Origin: an uncultured Prevotella sp.
GTDB taxonomy: Bacteria > Bacteroidota > Bacteroidia > Bacteroidales > Bacteroidaceae
Length of the DNA stretch: 11,189 nucleotides
Reading direction: 5' to 3'
Assembly (NCBI GenBank): GCA_900314365.1
Contig: OMVH01000264.1
Location: 1-11,189, forward strand
Of the stretch, positions 5,054-11,189 are shown piece by piece. The number at the start of each line of letters is the position of its first letter. Position 1 is the stretch's first letter. The notes below the pieces were generated by a model. The model did no database searches, had not been told where the DNA came from, and saw nothing but the letters and a program-made list of their open reading frames with translations. A program made the position numbers and the translations under genes.

Positions 5054-7882
5054 ATGGATTCATACATTGAGATAAAAGGCGCACGTGTCAACAATCTAAA
5101 GAACATCAATGTAAGGATACCGCGCAACAAACTCATCGTCATTGCCGGAGTCTCGGGCTCCGGCAAATCCTCGCTGGCTTTCGACACTCTCTATGCCGAA
5201 GGCCAGCGGCGTTATGTGGAGTCGCTCTCAGCCTATGCCCGTCAGTTTCTTGGACGTATGCATAAGCCTGAGTGTGATTTCATTAAGGGATTACCTCCAG
5301 CCATCGCCATCGAGCAGAAGGTAATTGCGCGCAATCCACGTTCTACGGTTGGTACGTCGACTGAGATTTATGAATATCTGCGCCTGCTCTTTGCCCGCAT
5401 CGGTCGCACCTACTCCCCTATCAGCGGATGTGAAGTCAAGAAGCACAGTACAGAGGATATTGTCAGCTGCGTGCAGAAATTCGGTACAGGCACCAAGTTT
5501 ATGGTGCTGGCTCCTTTGCATCTGAACGAGGGACGGACGGTGGAGACACAGCTTCAGACCGACCTGAAGGAGGGATACACTCGAATTCTTTTTAAGGGGA
5601 AAGTGATACGTATTGATGACTTCCTGGCCGAAGAGCATGACGGTTTGAAAACGGAAGACATCTATATTGTCATCGACCGTATGAGCGTATCCGAGGAGAA
5701 GAGCGAAATATCACGTCTTATCGACTCAGCAGAGACTGCTTTCTACGAAGGTCACGGCTCTTGTCGGCTCACATTCCTTCCATCCAACATCAGCTACGAC
5801 TTCTCCATACGTTATGAGGCCGACGGCATGAAGTTCGAGGAGCCTAACGACAACATGTTCTCCTTCAACTCGCCCTTGGGCGCCTGTCCCAAGTGCGAGG
5901 GCTTTGGCAGCGTCATCGGCATCGACGAGCGCCTTGTCATTTCCAACTCCTCACTCAGTGTTTACGATGGTTGTGTGCAATGCTGGCATGGCGAGAAGAT
6001 GGGCATGTGGAAGGACGAGTTCTGCCGGCGTGCTGCTTCCGACGGTTTCCCTCTCTTCAAGCCCTATTTTCAACTCACGCGCAAGGAGAAAGATATGCTT
6101 TGGCACGGACTGCCCTCAGAATCGAAAAAGGACATCCACGATAAGGTATGCATAGATGCTTTCTTCCAGATGGTGAAAGAAAACCAGTATAAGATACAAT
6201 ACCGCGTGATGATGAGCCGCTACCGTGGACGCACAGTTTGTCCTGAGTGTCATGGAACGCGACTGAAGAAAGAAGCAACGTGGGTGAAGGTTGGAGGTAT
6301 GAGCATCACGGACCTTGTAGAGATGCCCATTGTCAATCTCAAGGAATGGTTCGACAAGCTTCAACTCGATGACCACGATGCTGAAGTGGCCAAGCGTCTG
6401 CTTACAGAGATTAACAATCGCTTGCAGTTCCTGCTCGATGTCGGGCTCGGCTACCTCACGCTCAACCGTCAGTCCAACTCACTTTCCGGGGGAGAGTCAC
6501 AGCGTATCAATCTCACCACTTCACTTGGCAGTTCGCTTGTAGGTTCACTCTACATTCTTGATGAGCCCAGCATCGGACTGCACAGCCGTGACACGCAGCG
6601 ACTCATTCATGTGCTCAGAGAACTTGTCGAACTGGGTAACACCGTGGTGGTGGTAGAGCATGACGAAGAGATGATGCGGGCTGCCGACTACCTTATTGAC
6701 ATAGGCCCCGATGCCGGAAGGCTTGGCGGAAAGGTGGTCTTTGCAGGCAAAGTGGCCAACATCACTGACACTGACAAGCAGGAGGCTGAATCGCTACTGA
6801 AGAAATATCCCGACAGCTACACCATCAAATATCTCACGGGTAGTGAGACCATTGCTGTGCCGCCGAGCCGACGTCCCTGGAACCAGAGCATCAGGCTCGA
6901 AGGTGCGAGAATGAATAACCTACGGGGTATCAACGTCACTATTCCACTCAATGTGCTGACGGTCGTGACGGGTGTGAGCGGAAGCGGCAAGTCGTCACTT
7001 ATTAAGGGGACACTCTTTCCAGCTCTGAAAAGACATCTTGATGAGGTGGCCGATATGCCCGGTGAGTTCTCGTCACTTACGGGTGACGTGGACGCTGTCA
7101 GACACGTGGAGTTTGTCGATCAGAACCCCATTGGAAAGAGCACTCGTTCGAATCCAGCTACCTACGTAAAGGCTTATGATGCTATCCGACAGCTGTTTGC
7201 CGAACAGCAACTGTCCAAACAGATGGGATTTACGCCGCAATATTTCTCCTTCAATACCGAGGGCGGAAGGTGTGAGGAATGCAAGGGAGCCGGTGTTATC
7301 ACCGTAGAGATGCAATTCATGGCCGACCTTGTATTGGAATGTGAGGCCTGTCACGGAAAGAGGTTCAAGAAGGAAATACTGGAGGTGAAATTCCATGACA
7401 AAAACATCAGCGACGTTCTTGATATGACAGTCAGCGAAGCCATCGACTTCTTTGGACAATACGGACAGAAGGAAATTACCAAGCGACTGCAGCCCTTAGA
7501 GGAAGTGGGACTAGGCTACATCAAGCTCGGCCAGAACTCATCTACCCTCTCGGGAGGCGAGAATCAGCGCGTGAAGCTTGCATATTTCATCGGCCAGGAG
7601 CGGCAGGAGCCCACGCTCTTCATTTTCGATGAGCCCACAACAGGACTTCATTTTCACGACATCAAACGTCTGCTTCATGCTTTCGATGCGCTTATCAGCC
7701 GGGGACACTCCATCATCGTCATTGAGCATAACCTCGATGTCATCAAGTGTGCTGACTACGTCATCGACCTTGGTCCCGATGGAGGTGACCGTGGAGGCAA
7801 TGTGGTTTGTTGCGGAACTCCTGAGCAGGTGGCTGCATGCCAGCAGAGTATCACGGGACGTTTCCTGAAGGAAAAGCTATGA
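5054..7882 (+). CDS. uvrA: Excinuclease ABC subunit A (UvrA)
   Basis: UvrA is the damage-scanning dimeric ATPase that loads UvrB in nucleotide excision repair. The 942-residue length is typical. Two ABC modules are complete: Walker A at 32-40 and 640-648 (GVSGSGKSS in both), signature motifs LSGGESQ (477-483) and LSGGENQ (832-838), Walker B ILDEP (501-505) and IFDEP (857-861), and H-loop segments VVEHD and VIEHN. The C-terminal zinc finger is intact (C740, C743, C763, C766). The other two zinc modules appear to lack half their ligands. The segment usually reading CPxCG near residue 120 is YSPISG, although its partner C396/C399 remains. The first CxxC expected near 250 is absent, although C278/C281 remains. 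I believe this matches many Bacteroidetes UvrA proteins, so it is probably a lineage form rather than decay. The gene follows rho by 16 bp, and its TGA overlaps the next ATG. Confidence 0.96.
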   Translation: MDSYIEIKGARVNNLKNINVRIPRNKLIVIAGVSGSGKSSLAFDTLYAEGQRRYVESLSAYARQFLGRMHKPECDFIKGLPPAIAIEQKVIARNPRSTVGTSTEIYEYLRLLFARIGRTYSPISGCEVKKHSTEDIVSCVQKFGTGTKFMVLAPLHLNEGRTVETQLQTDLKEGYTRILFKGKVIRIDDFLAEEHDGLKTEDIYIVIDRMSVSEEKSEISRLIDSAETAFYEGHGSCRLTFLPSNISYDFSIRYEADGMKFEEPNDNMFSFNSPLGACPKCEGFGSVIGIDERLVISNSSLSVYDGCVQCWHGEKMGMWKDEFCRRAASDGFPLFKPYFQLTRKEKDMLWHGLPSESKKDIHDKVCIDAFFQMVKENQYKIQYRVMMSRYRGRTVCPECHGTRLKKEATWVKVGGMSITDLVEMPIVNLKEWFDKLQLDDHDAEVAKRLLTEINNRLQFLLDVGLGYLTLNRQSNSLSGGESQRINLTTSLGSSLVGSLYILDEPSIGLHSRDTQRLIHVLRELVELGNTVVVVEHDEEMMRAADYLIDIGPDAGRLGGKVVFAGKVANITDTDKQEAESLLKKYPDSYTIKYLTGSETIAVPPSRRPWNQSIRLEGARMNNLRGINVTIPLNVLTVVTGVSGSGKSSLIKGTLFPALKRHLDEVADMPGEFSSLTGDVDAVRHVEFVDQNPIGKSTRSNPATYVKAYDAIRQLFAEQQLSKQMGFTPQYFSFNTEGGRCEECKGAGVITVEMQFMADLVLECEACHGKRFKKEILEVKFHDKNISDVLDMTVSEAIDFFGQYGQKEITKRLQPLEEVGLGYIKLGQNSSTLSGGENQRVKLAYFIGQERQEPTLFIFDEPTTGLHFHDIKRLLHAFDALISRGHSIIVIEHNLDVIKCADYVIDLGPDGGDRGGNVVCCGTPEQVAACQQSITGRFLKEKL

Positions 7883-8775
7883 GACAAGGCGGGCTCTCCC
7901 TATTGCTCCCGACCTACAACGACATCTGCGTCAGTATGGTCAGCAAGTTATCGGCTGCAATGGAGAGCCTGCCTTTTGACTGCGAGATCATCGTGGCCGA
8001 TGATGCTTCTACCGACATTCATGTCAAAGAGGCCAACCGGCACATTGCGACCCTTCCCTTTTGTTCTTACATAGAGAGGGAAGAAAACGCCGGACGAGCT
8101 GCTATCCGTAATTTTCTTGCTCGAAAGGCCCGCTTTGTATGGCTGCTCTTCATTGATGCCGACATGGAGATTGCCGATGCCTCGAAGTTCATTATGAGCT
8201 ATATGGAGTCCGAGGGGGATATCGTTTACGGGGGATATCACATCGCTCCCGCGGCAGAAGTACCTCCCTGCAACTTGAGACTTCGCTATGAACTGAGCCG
8301 TGAGGGAACCCACTCTGCAGCAATGCGGCGCAGGCATCCCAATGCCGACTTCCACACATCGAACTTCCTCATCAGTCGTGCCATCATGCTTGCCCATCCC
8401 CTCAACGAGCGTTTCCATCAGTATGGATTCGAGGATGTAGCCTACGGAAAATCACTCTTGCAGGCAGGCTACACCATCAGTCACGAGGATATCCCCACGG
8501 AATTCACGAAATTTGAGAGCAATCGTGTCTTCATAGAAAAGACAGAAACTTCATTGCATACCCTTCTTGATTTCAAGGATGAGCTGCGAGGGGTCTCCAG
8601 ACTCGAAGCTGTTTCTGCGCGGATTTCGAAACTGCATGCTGACTTTCTTTTCAGTGGTCTTTATCGTCTCCTTGGCCGCTGGTGGCGCAGCAGGCTTGTT
8701 GGAGACTGTCCCTCCCTGCGTCTTTTCGGACTCTATAAACTCTGCTACTTCATTCATCTTCGTTCGTCCCGGTAA
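7879..8775 (+). CDS. Family 2 (GT-A fold) glycosyltransferase
   Basis: The 298-residue product has the order of motifs expected of a GT2 enzyme that transfers a sugar from a nucleotide-sugar donor. These are LLLPTYND at the first strand (8-15), IVADDAST (38-45) for nucleotide binding, the EENAGRAAIRN segment (68-78), the metal-binding DAD (93-95) and a GFEDVAYG motif (183-190) in the usual position of the catalytic-base region. The C-terminal 30 residues are rich in aromatic, leucine and arginine residues and may sit on the membrane surface; no clear transmembrane helix is seen. The ATG at 7879 overlaps the uvrA stop as ATGA, which favours translational coupling and is preferred over an in-frame ATG at 7837 that would lengthen the overlap. 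Donor, acceptor and pathway cannot be told from sequence. No other polysaccharide gene is adjacent on this strand. Confidence 0.88.
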   Translation: MRQGGLSLLLPTYNDICVSMVSKLSAAMESLPFDCEIIVADDASTDIHVKEANRHIATLPFCSYIEREENAGRAAIRNFLARKARFVWLLFIDADMEIADASKFIMSYMESEGDIVYGGYHIAPAAEVPPCNLRLRYELSREGTHSAAMRRRHPNADFHTSNFLISRAIMLAHPLNERFHQYGFEDVAYGKSLLQAGYTISHEDIPTEFTKFESNRVFIEKTETSLHTLLDFKDELRGVSRLEAVSARISKLHADFLFSGLYRLLGRWWRSRLVGDCPSLRLFGLYKLCYFIHLRSSR

Positions 8776-8799
8776 TCCACACACGAAGTCATATGATAA

Positions 8800-8825
8800 G
8801 CCTGCGAGGGCAATCCTTGCCAGGC
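8800..8825 (+). other. Imperfect hairpin after the glycosyltransferase
   Basis: GCCT (8800-8803) pairs with AGGC (8822-8825), and GGCAA (8809-8813) pairs with TTGCC (8817-8821), with a bulge on the left arm. It begins 25 bp after the stop codon between convergent genes, where a terminator is expected. No T-run follows, so an intrinsic terminator is unproven. Confidence 0.35.
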
Positions 8826-8851
8826 ATCCTGTTAGCATTGAAGCAATCTTC

Positions 8852-8870
8852 GCCGCCTTCTGCCGGCGGC
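8852..8870 (-). other. GC-rich hairpin beyond the leftward hydrolase gene
   Basis: GCCGCC (8852-8857) pairs with GGCGGC (8865-8870) around a seven-base loop. It lies 14 bp past the stop of the leftward gene at 8884. No T-tract follows on either strand. It may protect a transcript 3' end or help termination. Confidence 0.35.
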
Positions 8871-8883
8871 AGCCCCAAGCAGT

Positions 8884-9687
8884 TCATTTCAATTCAAAGA
8901 TTCCTGTTGGCACCCTACGTTTGAGTACTTCGAAGCCGAAGTCTTCGCCAGCCTTCTTCCCGTAGCGTTCCAGCACCTCCTCTATGGTTTTATGGGCCAG
9001 CACGGGATGATTGTTTTCTGCGCTCAGATGGCAGGCCCAAACATAGCGTAGCGAGTCTGAGGTGTTCTCACCCAAAGCCTCGCCGCAGCCACGGTTGCTC
9101 AGATGTCCCGTCTGACTGGCTATACGCTGTTTCAGATACTGAGGATAGGGTCCGGCAGCAAGCATCTGTTCATCGTGGTTGGCCTCGATGACGAGGTAGT
9201 TGGCCTCATGGATGAATTGCTTCATCTCTGTGGTCACATGACCAATGTCTGTCATCAGACAGAAGGTGATTCCCTCGCACACGATGCGGTAGCCCACGTT
9301 GTCAAGACTGTCGTGGGGCACATCGAACGCCGTCACTTCAAATTCGCCGATATGGTAGGTTTGGTTCTTCTCTATGATGTTCACGCGCTCCGCAGGCACC
9401 TTATGCTTCACACAGAAGTTTATTTCTATACCGTTGTGCACTTTCCGCGTGGCGTACACCGGCAGACCGAACATCTTGCTCAGGCTACCCACCGACTTTA
9501 CGTGGTCGGCATGGTCGTGGGTGACGAGCACGTGATGGATATTGTGCATGTTGAGCCCATATTGGGCAAAGTGCTTCTTCAGTGTTCTCACCCCGATTCC
9601 GACATCTATCATCAAACCGTCATGCTCCGTGAAAAGATAGTAGCAGTTGCCACTGCTGCCACTACCGAAGGATATAAAACTTAGCAT
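8884..9687 (-). CDS. Metallo-beta-lactamase-fold hydrolase, YycJ/WalJ-like
   Basis: The 267-residue protein has the complete metal-site set of the superfamily: T-H57-D-H59-A-D61-H62, then H125 (VPHD), D147 (MTDIGH), H195 (TGHLSN) and H220 (CHLS). The opening SFGSGSSGNCYYL and the strand LMIDVGIG are typical of the YycJ/WalJ branch, cytoplasmic proteins probably acting on nucleic acids or nucleotides. In Firmicutes this gene sits in the walRK operon. No such two-component system is seen here, so its role is open. The frame extends to a TTG at 9708, but the ATG at 9687 is preferred because it gives the family's usual N-terminus and because the -7 box (9713-9706) covers the TTG. There is no signal peptide. 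The gene converges on the glycosyltransferase and diverges from the lipoprotein gene. Confidence 0.9.
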   Translation of the reverse strand: MLSFISFGSGSSGNCYYLFTEHDGLMIDVGIGVRTLKKHFAQYGLNMHNIHHVLVTHDHADHVKSVGSLSKMFGLPVYATRKVHNGIEINFCVKHKVPAERVNIIEKNQTYHIGEFEVTAFDVPHDSLDNVGYRIVCEGITFCLMTDIGHVTTEMKQFIHEANYLVIEANHDEQMLAAGPYPQYLKQRIASQTGHLSNRGCGEALGENTSDSLRYVWACHLSAENNHPVLAHKTIEEVLERYGKKAGEDFGFEVLKRRVPTGIFELK

Positions 9688-9705
9688 ATTTTCATTACTT
9701 TGAAA

Positions 9706-9736
9706 CAAAAGTATATAAAATGATTGATTGTACCAA
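9706..9736 (-). promoter_or_regulatory. Promoter of the metallo-beta-lactamase-fold gene
   Basis: On the minus strand, TTG (9736-9734) is followed by 20 bases and TACTTTTG (9713-9706), a full match to TAnnTTTG. Transcription would start near 9700, only about a dozen bases before the ATG at 9687. It overlaps the opposite promoter at 9724-9753. Confidence 0.7.
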
Positions 9737-9753
9737 AAAAAGACTTAACTTTG
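9724..9753 (+). promoter_or_regulatory. Promoter of the lipoprotein-glycoside hydrolase pair
   Basis: TTG (9724-9726), exactly 19 bases, then TAACTTTG (9746-9753) is an ideal Bacteroidetes housekeeping promoter. Transcription would start near 9760, about 15 nt before the lipoprotein ATG. Its -33 element interleaves with that of the leftward promoter, so the two may compete or be co-regulated. Confidence 0.8.
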
Positions 9754-9774
9754 TAGAAAATTAAACGTTGCTGG

Positions 9775-10230
9775 ATGAAAACCACCTCAATAATTGCACT
9801 GTTGTGTGTCTTCTGTGCCTTCTTGAGCTGTAATGGCAGCCATAAAGGCGGAGAGCGTCAGTTGCGTGCCGATGCGGACTCTTTCGTCACTGCCTACTTC
9901 GACTGGCGCTTCGACAAGGCTCTTGCCTGGTGCACAGACTCCTCGGCCATCTGGCTGCGCTATGCAGCGACTCAGGTGCATGAGGCTGACATCGAGCTGT
10001 TGCGTGCTCAGAAAGAAGGTGCCTCACATACTATCGATGAGCTCACCTTTATCAATGACTCTACGGCCTTAGTCGCTTTCAGCGTGAACAACTTTCTGGC
10101 TATGGACACCATCGGCAAAGCTGCCCGACAAGTAACGGAGGCCAATTATAAGCTGCTCATGAAATACAAGAACGGCCGTTGGCTCGTGAGTCTGAAGAGT
10201 CTTCCGCAAGAAGAGAAAACATTTCATTAA
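9775..10230 (+). CDS. Small predicted lipoprotein of unknown function
   Basis: The 151-residue product starts with a short lipoprotein signal (MKTT, then a hydrophobic core) ending in FLSC, so Cys19 is the likely lipidated residue. Residues just after it (NGSHKGG) lack the acidic run that often sends Bacteroidetes lipoproteins to the cell surface, so a periplasm-facing location is likelier. The mature part has a helical stretch (about 28-50, DADSFVTAYFDWRFDKALAWC) followed by strand-like segments ending in YKLLMKYKNGRWLVSLKSL. That layout recalls NTF2-like small domains such as the DUF4878 type. The fold is inferred from pattern only, and no catalytic residues can be named. It is first in a probable two-gene operon with the glycoside hydrolase, which starts 25 bp downstream, so a role in glycan handling or in assisting that enzyme is plausible but unproven. 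Confidence 0.8.
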   Translation: MKTTSIIALLCVFCAFLSCNGSHKGGERQLRADADSFVTAYFDWRFDKALAWCTDSSAIWLRYAATQVHEADIELLRAQKEGASHTIDELTFINDSTALVAFSVNNFLAMDTIGKAARQVTEANYKLLMKYKNGRWLVSLKSLPQEEKTFH

Positions 10231-10255
10231 CAATATCATTTTATCCAAACAAGCT

Positions 10256-11189
10256 ATGAGAAGATTGAAAACCGCAACACTGTTGTTGCTGGCTCTCTTG
10301 CTGGTATCCGCAATACCGGCAAGTGCCAAGAAGAAGTCCGGTGAGGCTCCGGTAGCCCGCTGGAGCGAAGAGAAAGCCAATGCCTGGTATGCCGGGCAGC
10401 CCTGGATGTCGGGATGCAACTACATCCCCGCCAGCGCCATCAACCAAATAGAAATGTGGAGTGAGGAGACCTACGACCCCAAGCAGATTGACAAGGAGCT
10501 TGGCTGGGCCCAGGAGCTCGGATTCAATACGATGCGTGTTTTCCTGAGCAGCGTGGTCTACGAGCACGATCCCGCAGGGATGAAGAAGCGCATCGACAAT
10601 TTCCTCGGTATCTGCTCTAAGCACGGCATTCGTCCGCTGTTCGTCTTCTTCGACGACTGCTGGAATGCAGAGTCGCACTATGGCAAGCAGCCCGACCCCA
10701 AGCCCGGTGTGCATAACTCGGGCTGGGTGCGCGACCCCTCTATGAGTCTGCGCAAGGACACCGTCACACTTTATCGCAATCTGGGCAAATACGTGAAGGA
10801 TATCCTCTCAACCTTCCGCAACGACAAGCGTATTCTGCTTTGGGACCTCTACAACGAGCCGGGTAACAACCATCTCGTAACCTCTAGCCTGCCCTTGCTC
10901 AAGAAAGTCTTTGAGTGGGCTCGTGAGGTGAATCCCTCTCAGCCTCTCACGGCGGGTGTATGGAACTTAGGCAAGGAATTCGCACCACTCAATGCCTTCC
11001 AGCTTGAGAACTCCGACGTCATCTCCTACCATAACTATCAGCCGACACCCAATCACGAGAGCGACATCAAATACTTCGGCGCACTCAACCGTCCGCTTGT
11101 CTGCACCGAGTACATGGCCCGCCGCAATGGCAGCATGTTCTTCAACATCATGCCGCTGCTGAAGGAGCACAAGGTGGTAGCCATCAACT
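10256..11189 (+). CDS. Secreted clan GH-A glycoside hydrolase (cellulase/xylanase-like), 3' end outside the window
   Basis: The frame starts at ATG 10256 and is open for 311 codons to the window edge. A classical signal peptide (MRRLKTATLL, then a leucine-rich core) ends at ASA, with cleavage probably after residue 24, so the enzyme is exported. The rest looks like a (beta/alpha)8 barrel of clan GH-A. FNTMRVFL (90-97) and PLFVFFDDCWN (127-137) look like early barrel strands. DLYNEPGN (197-204) holds the expected acid/base Glu201 after Asn200, and LVCTEYMAR (281-289) holds the expected nucleophile Glu285. Very similar Bacteroidales proteins are, to my recollection, annotated as cellulase-family hydrolase or 1,4-beta-xylanase, but I cannot assign a CAZy family or substrate. 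Beta-mannosidase-like or other GH5/GH2-type activity is possible. It shares a promoter with the upstream lipoprotein gene. No SusC/SusD pair is visible. Confidence 0.9.
   Translation, partial: MRRLKTATLLLLALLLVSAIPASAKKKSGEAPVARWSEEKANAWYAGQPWMSGCNYIPASAINQIEMWSEETYDPKQIDKELGWAQELGFNTMRVFLSSVVYEHDPAGMKKRIDNFLGICSKHGIRPLFVFFDDCWNAESHYGKQPDPKPGVHNSGWVRDPSMSLRKDTVTLYRNLGKYVKDILSTFRNDKRILLWDLYNEPGNNHLVTSSLPLLKKVFEWAREVNPSQPLTAGVWNLGKEFAPLNAFQLENSDVISYHNYQPTPNHESDIKYFGALNRPLVCTEYMARRNGSMFFNIMPLLKEHKVVAIN

Noticed and set aside
8551..8965. Frames on both strands across the end of the glycosyltransferase and the convergent gap.
   Set aside because: They overlap confident genes for most of their length, lack recognisable motifs, and the unique part is only about 100 bp.
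9103..9684. Rightward 193-codon frame inside the metallo-beta-lactamase-fold gene.
   Set aside because: The opposite strand carries every metal-ligand motif of the family; this frame is its antisense shadow.
1..11189. CRISPR array, insertion sequence, toxin-antitoxin pair or defence system.
   Set aside because: No regularly spaced repeats, transposase motifs or recognisable defence domains were found on either strand.

Overview
The window looks like a chromosomal segment from a Bacteroidales bacterium, most likely Prevotella or a close relative. Three things point there. The promoters fit the Bacteroidetes pattern (TTG, about 19-23 nt, then TAnnTTTG) and the starts lack clear Shine-Dalgarno sequences. 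Rho carries the large charged insertion typical of Bacteroidetes. The last gene closely resembles secreted glycoside hydrolases that are common in Bacteroides and Prevotella. The genus is inferred from protein character; no search was run.

Layout. The left edge (1-54) is the 3' part of a tRNA-Arg(UCU) gene without encoded CCA, followed by an intrinsic terminator (72-112). About 900 bp follow (113-1018) with no intact recognisable gene. This stretch holds a probable decayed gene (about 243-760, one frameshift and one nonsense codon), a perfect 25-bp palindrome (191-215), a small inverted repeat (793-809) and back-to-back promoter-like sequences (830-860 leftward, 872-905 rightward). The rightward promoter drives rpsA (1019-2794), which ends in a hairpin terminator (2824-2866).

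Next is a tight rightward cluster, rho (3037-5037), uvrA (5054-7882) and a family 2 glycosyltransferase (7879-8775). rho and uvrA are 16 bp apart, and the glycosyltransferase start overlaps the uvrA stop as ATGA. They are probably co-transcribed from a promoter near 2961. A convergent leftward gene (8884-9687) encodes a YycJ/WalJ-like metallo-beta-lactamase-fold hydrolase. Its promoter lies back to back with a near-perfect rightward promoter (9724-9753) that drives a small lipoprotein (9775-10230) and a secreted clan GH-A glycoside hydrolase (10256 to the window end, incomplete).

Function. Most of the window is core information processing: translation (tRNA-Arg, S1), transcription termination (Rho) and nucleotide excision repair (UvrA). 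The right end is an envelope/polysaccharide module. I found no CRISPR array, transposase, integrase, toxin-antitoxin pair or defence system. The least explained parts are the region between the tRNA and rpsA, the zinc-ligand losses in UvrA, and the lipoprotein paired with the glycoside hydrolase.
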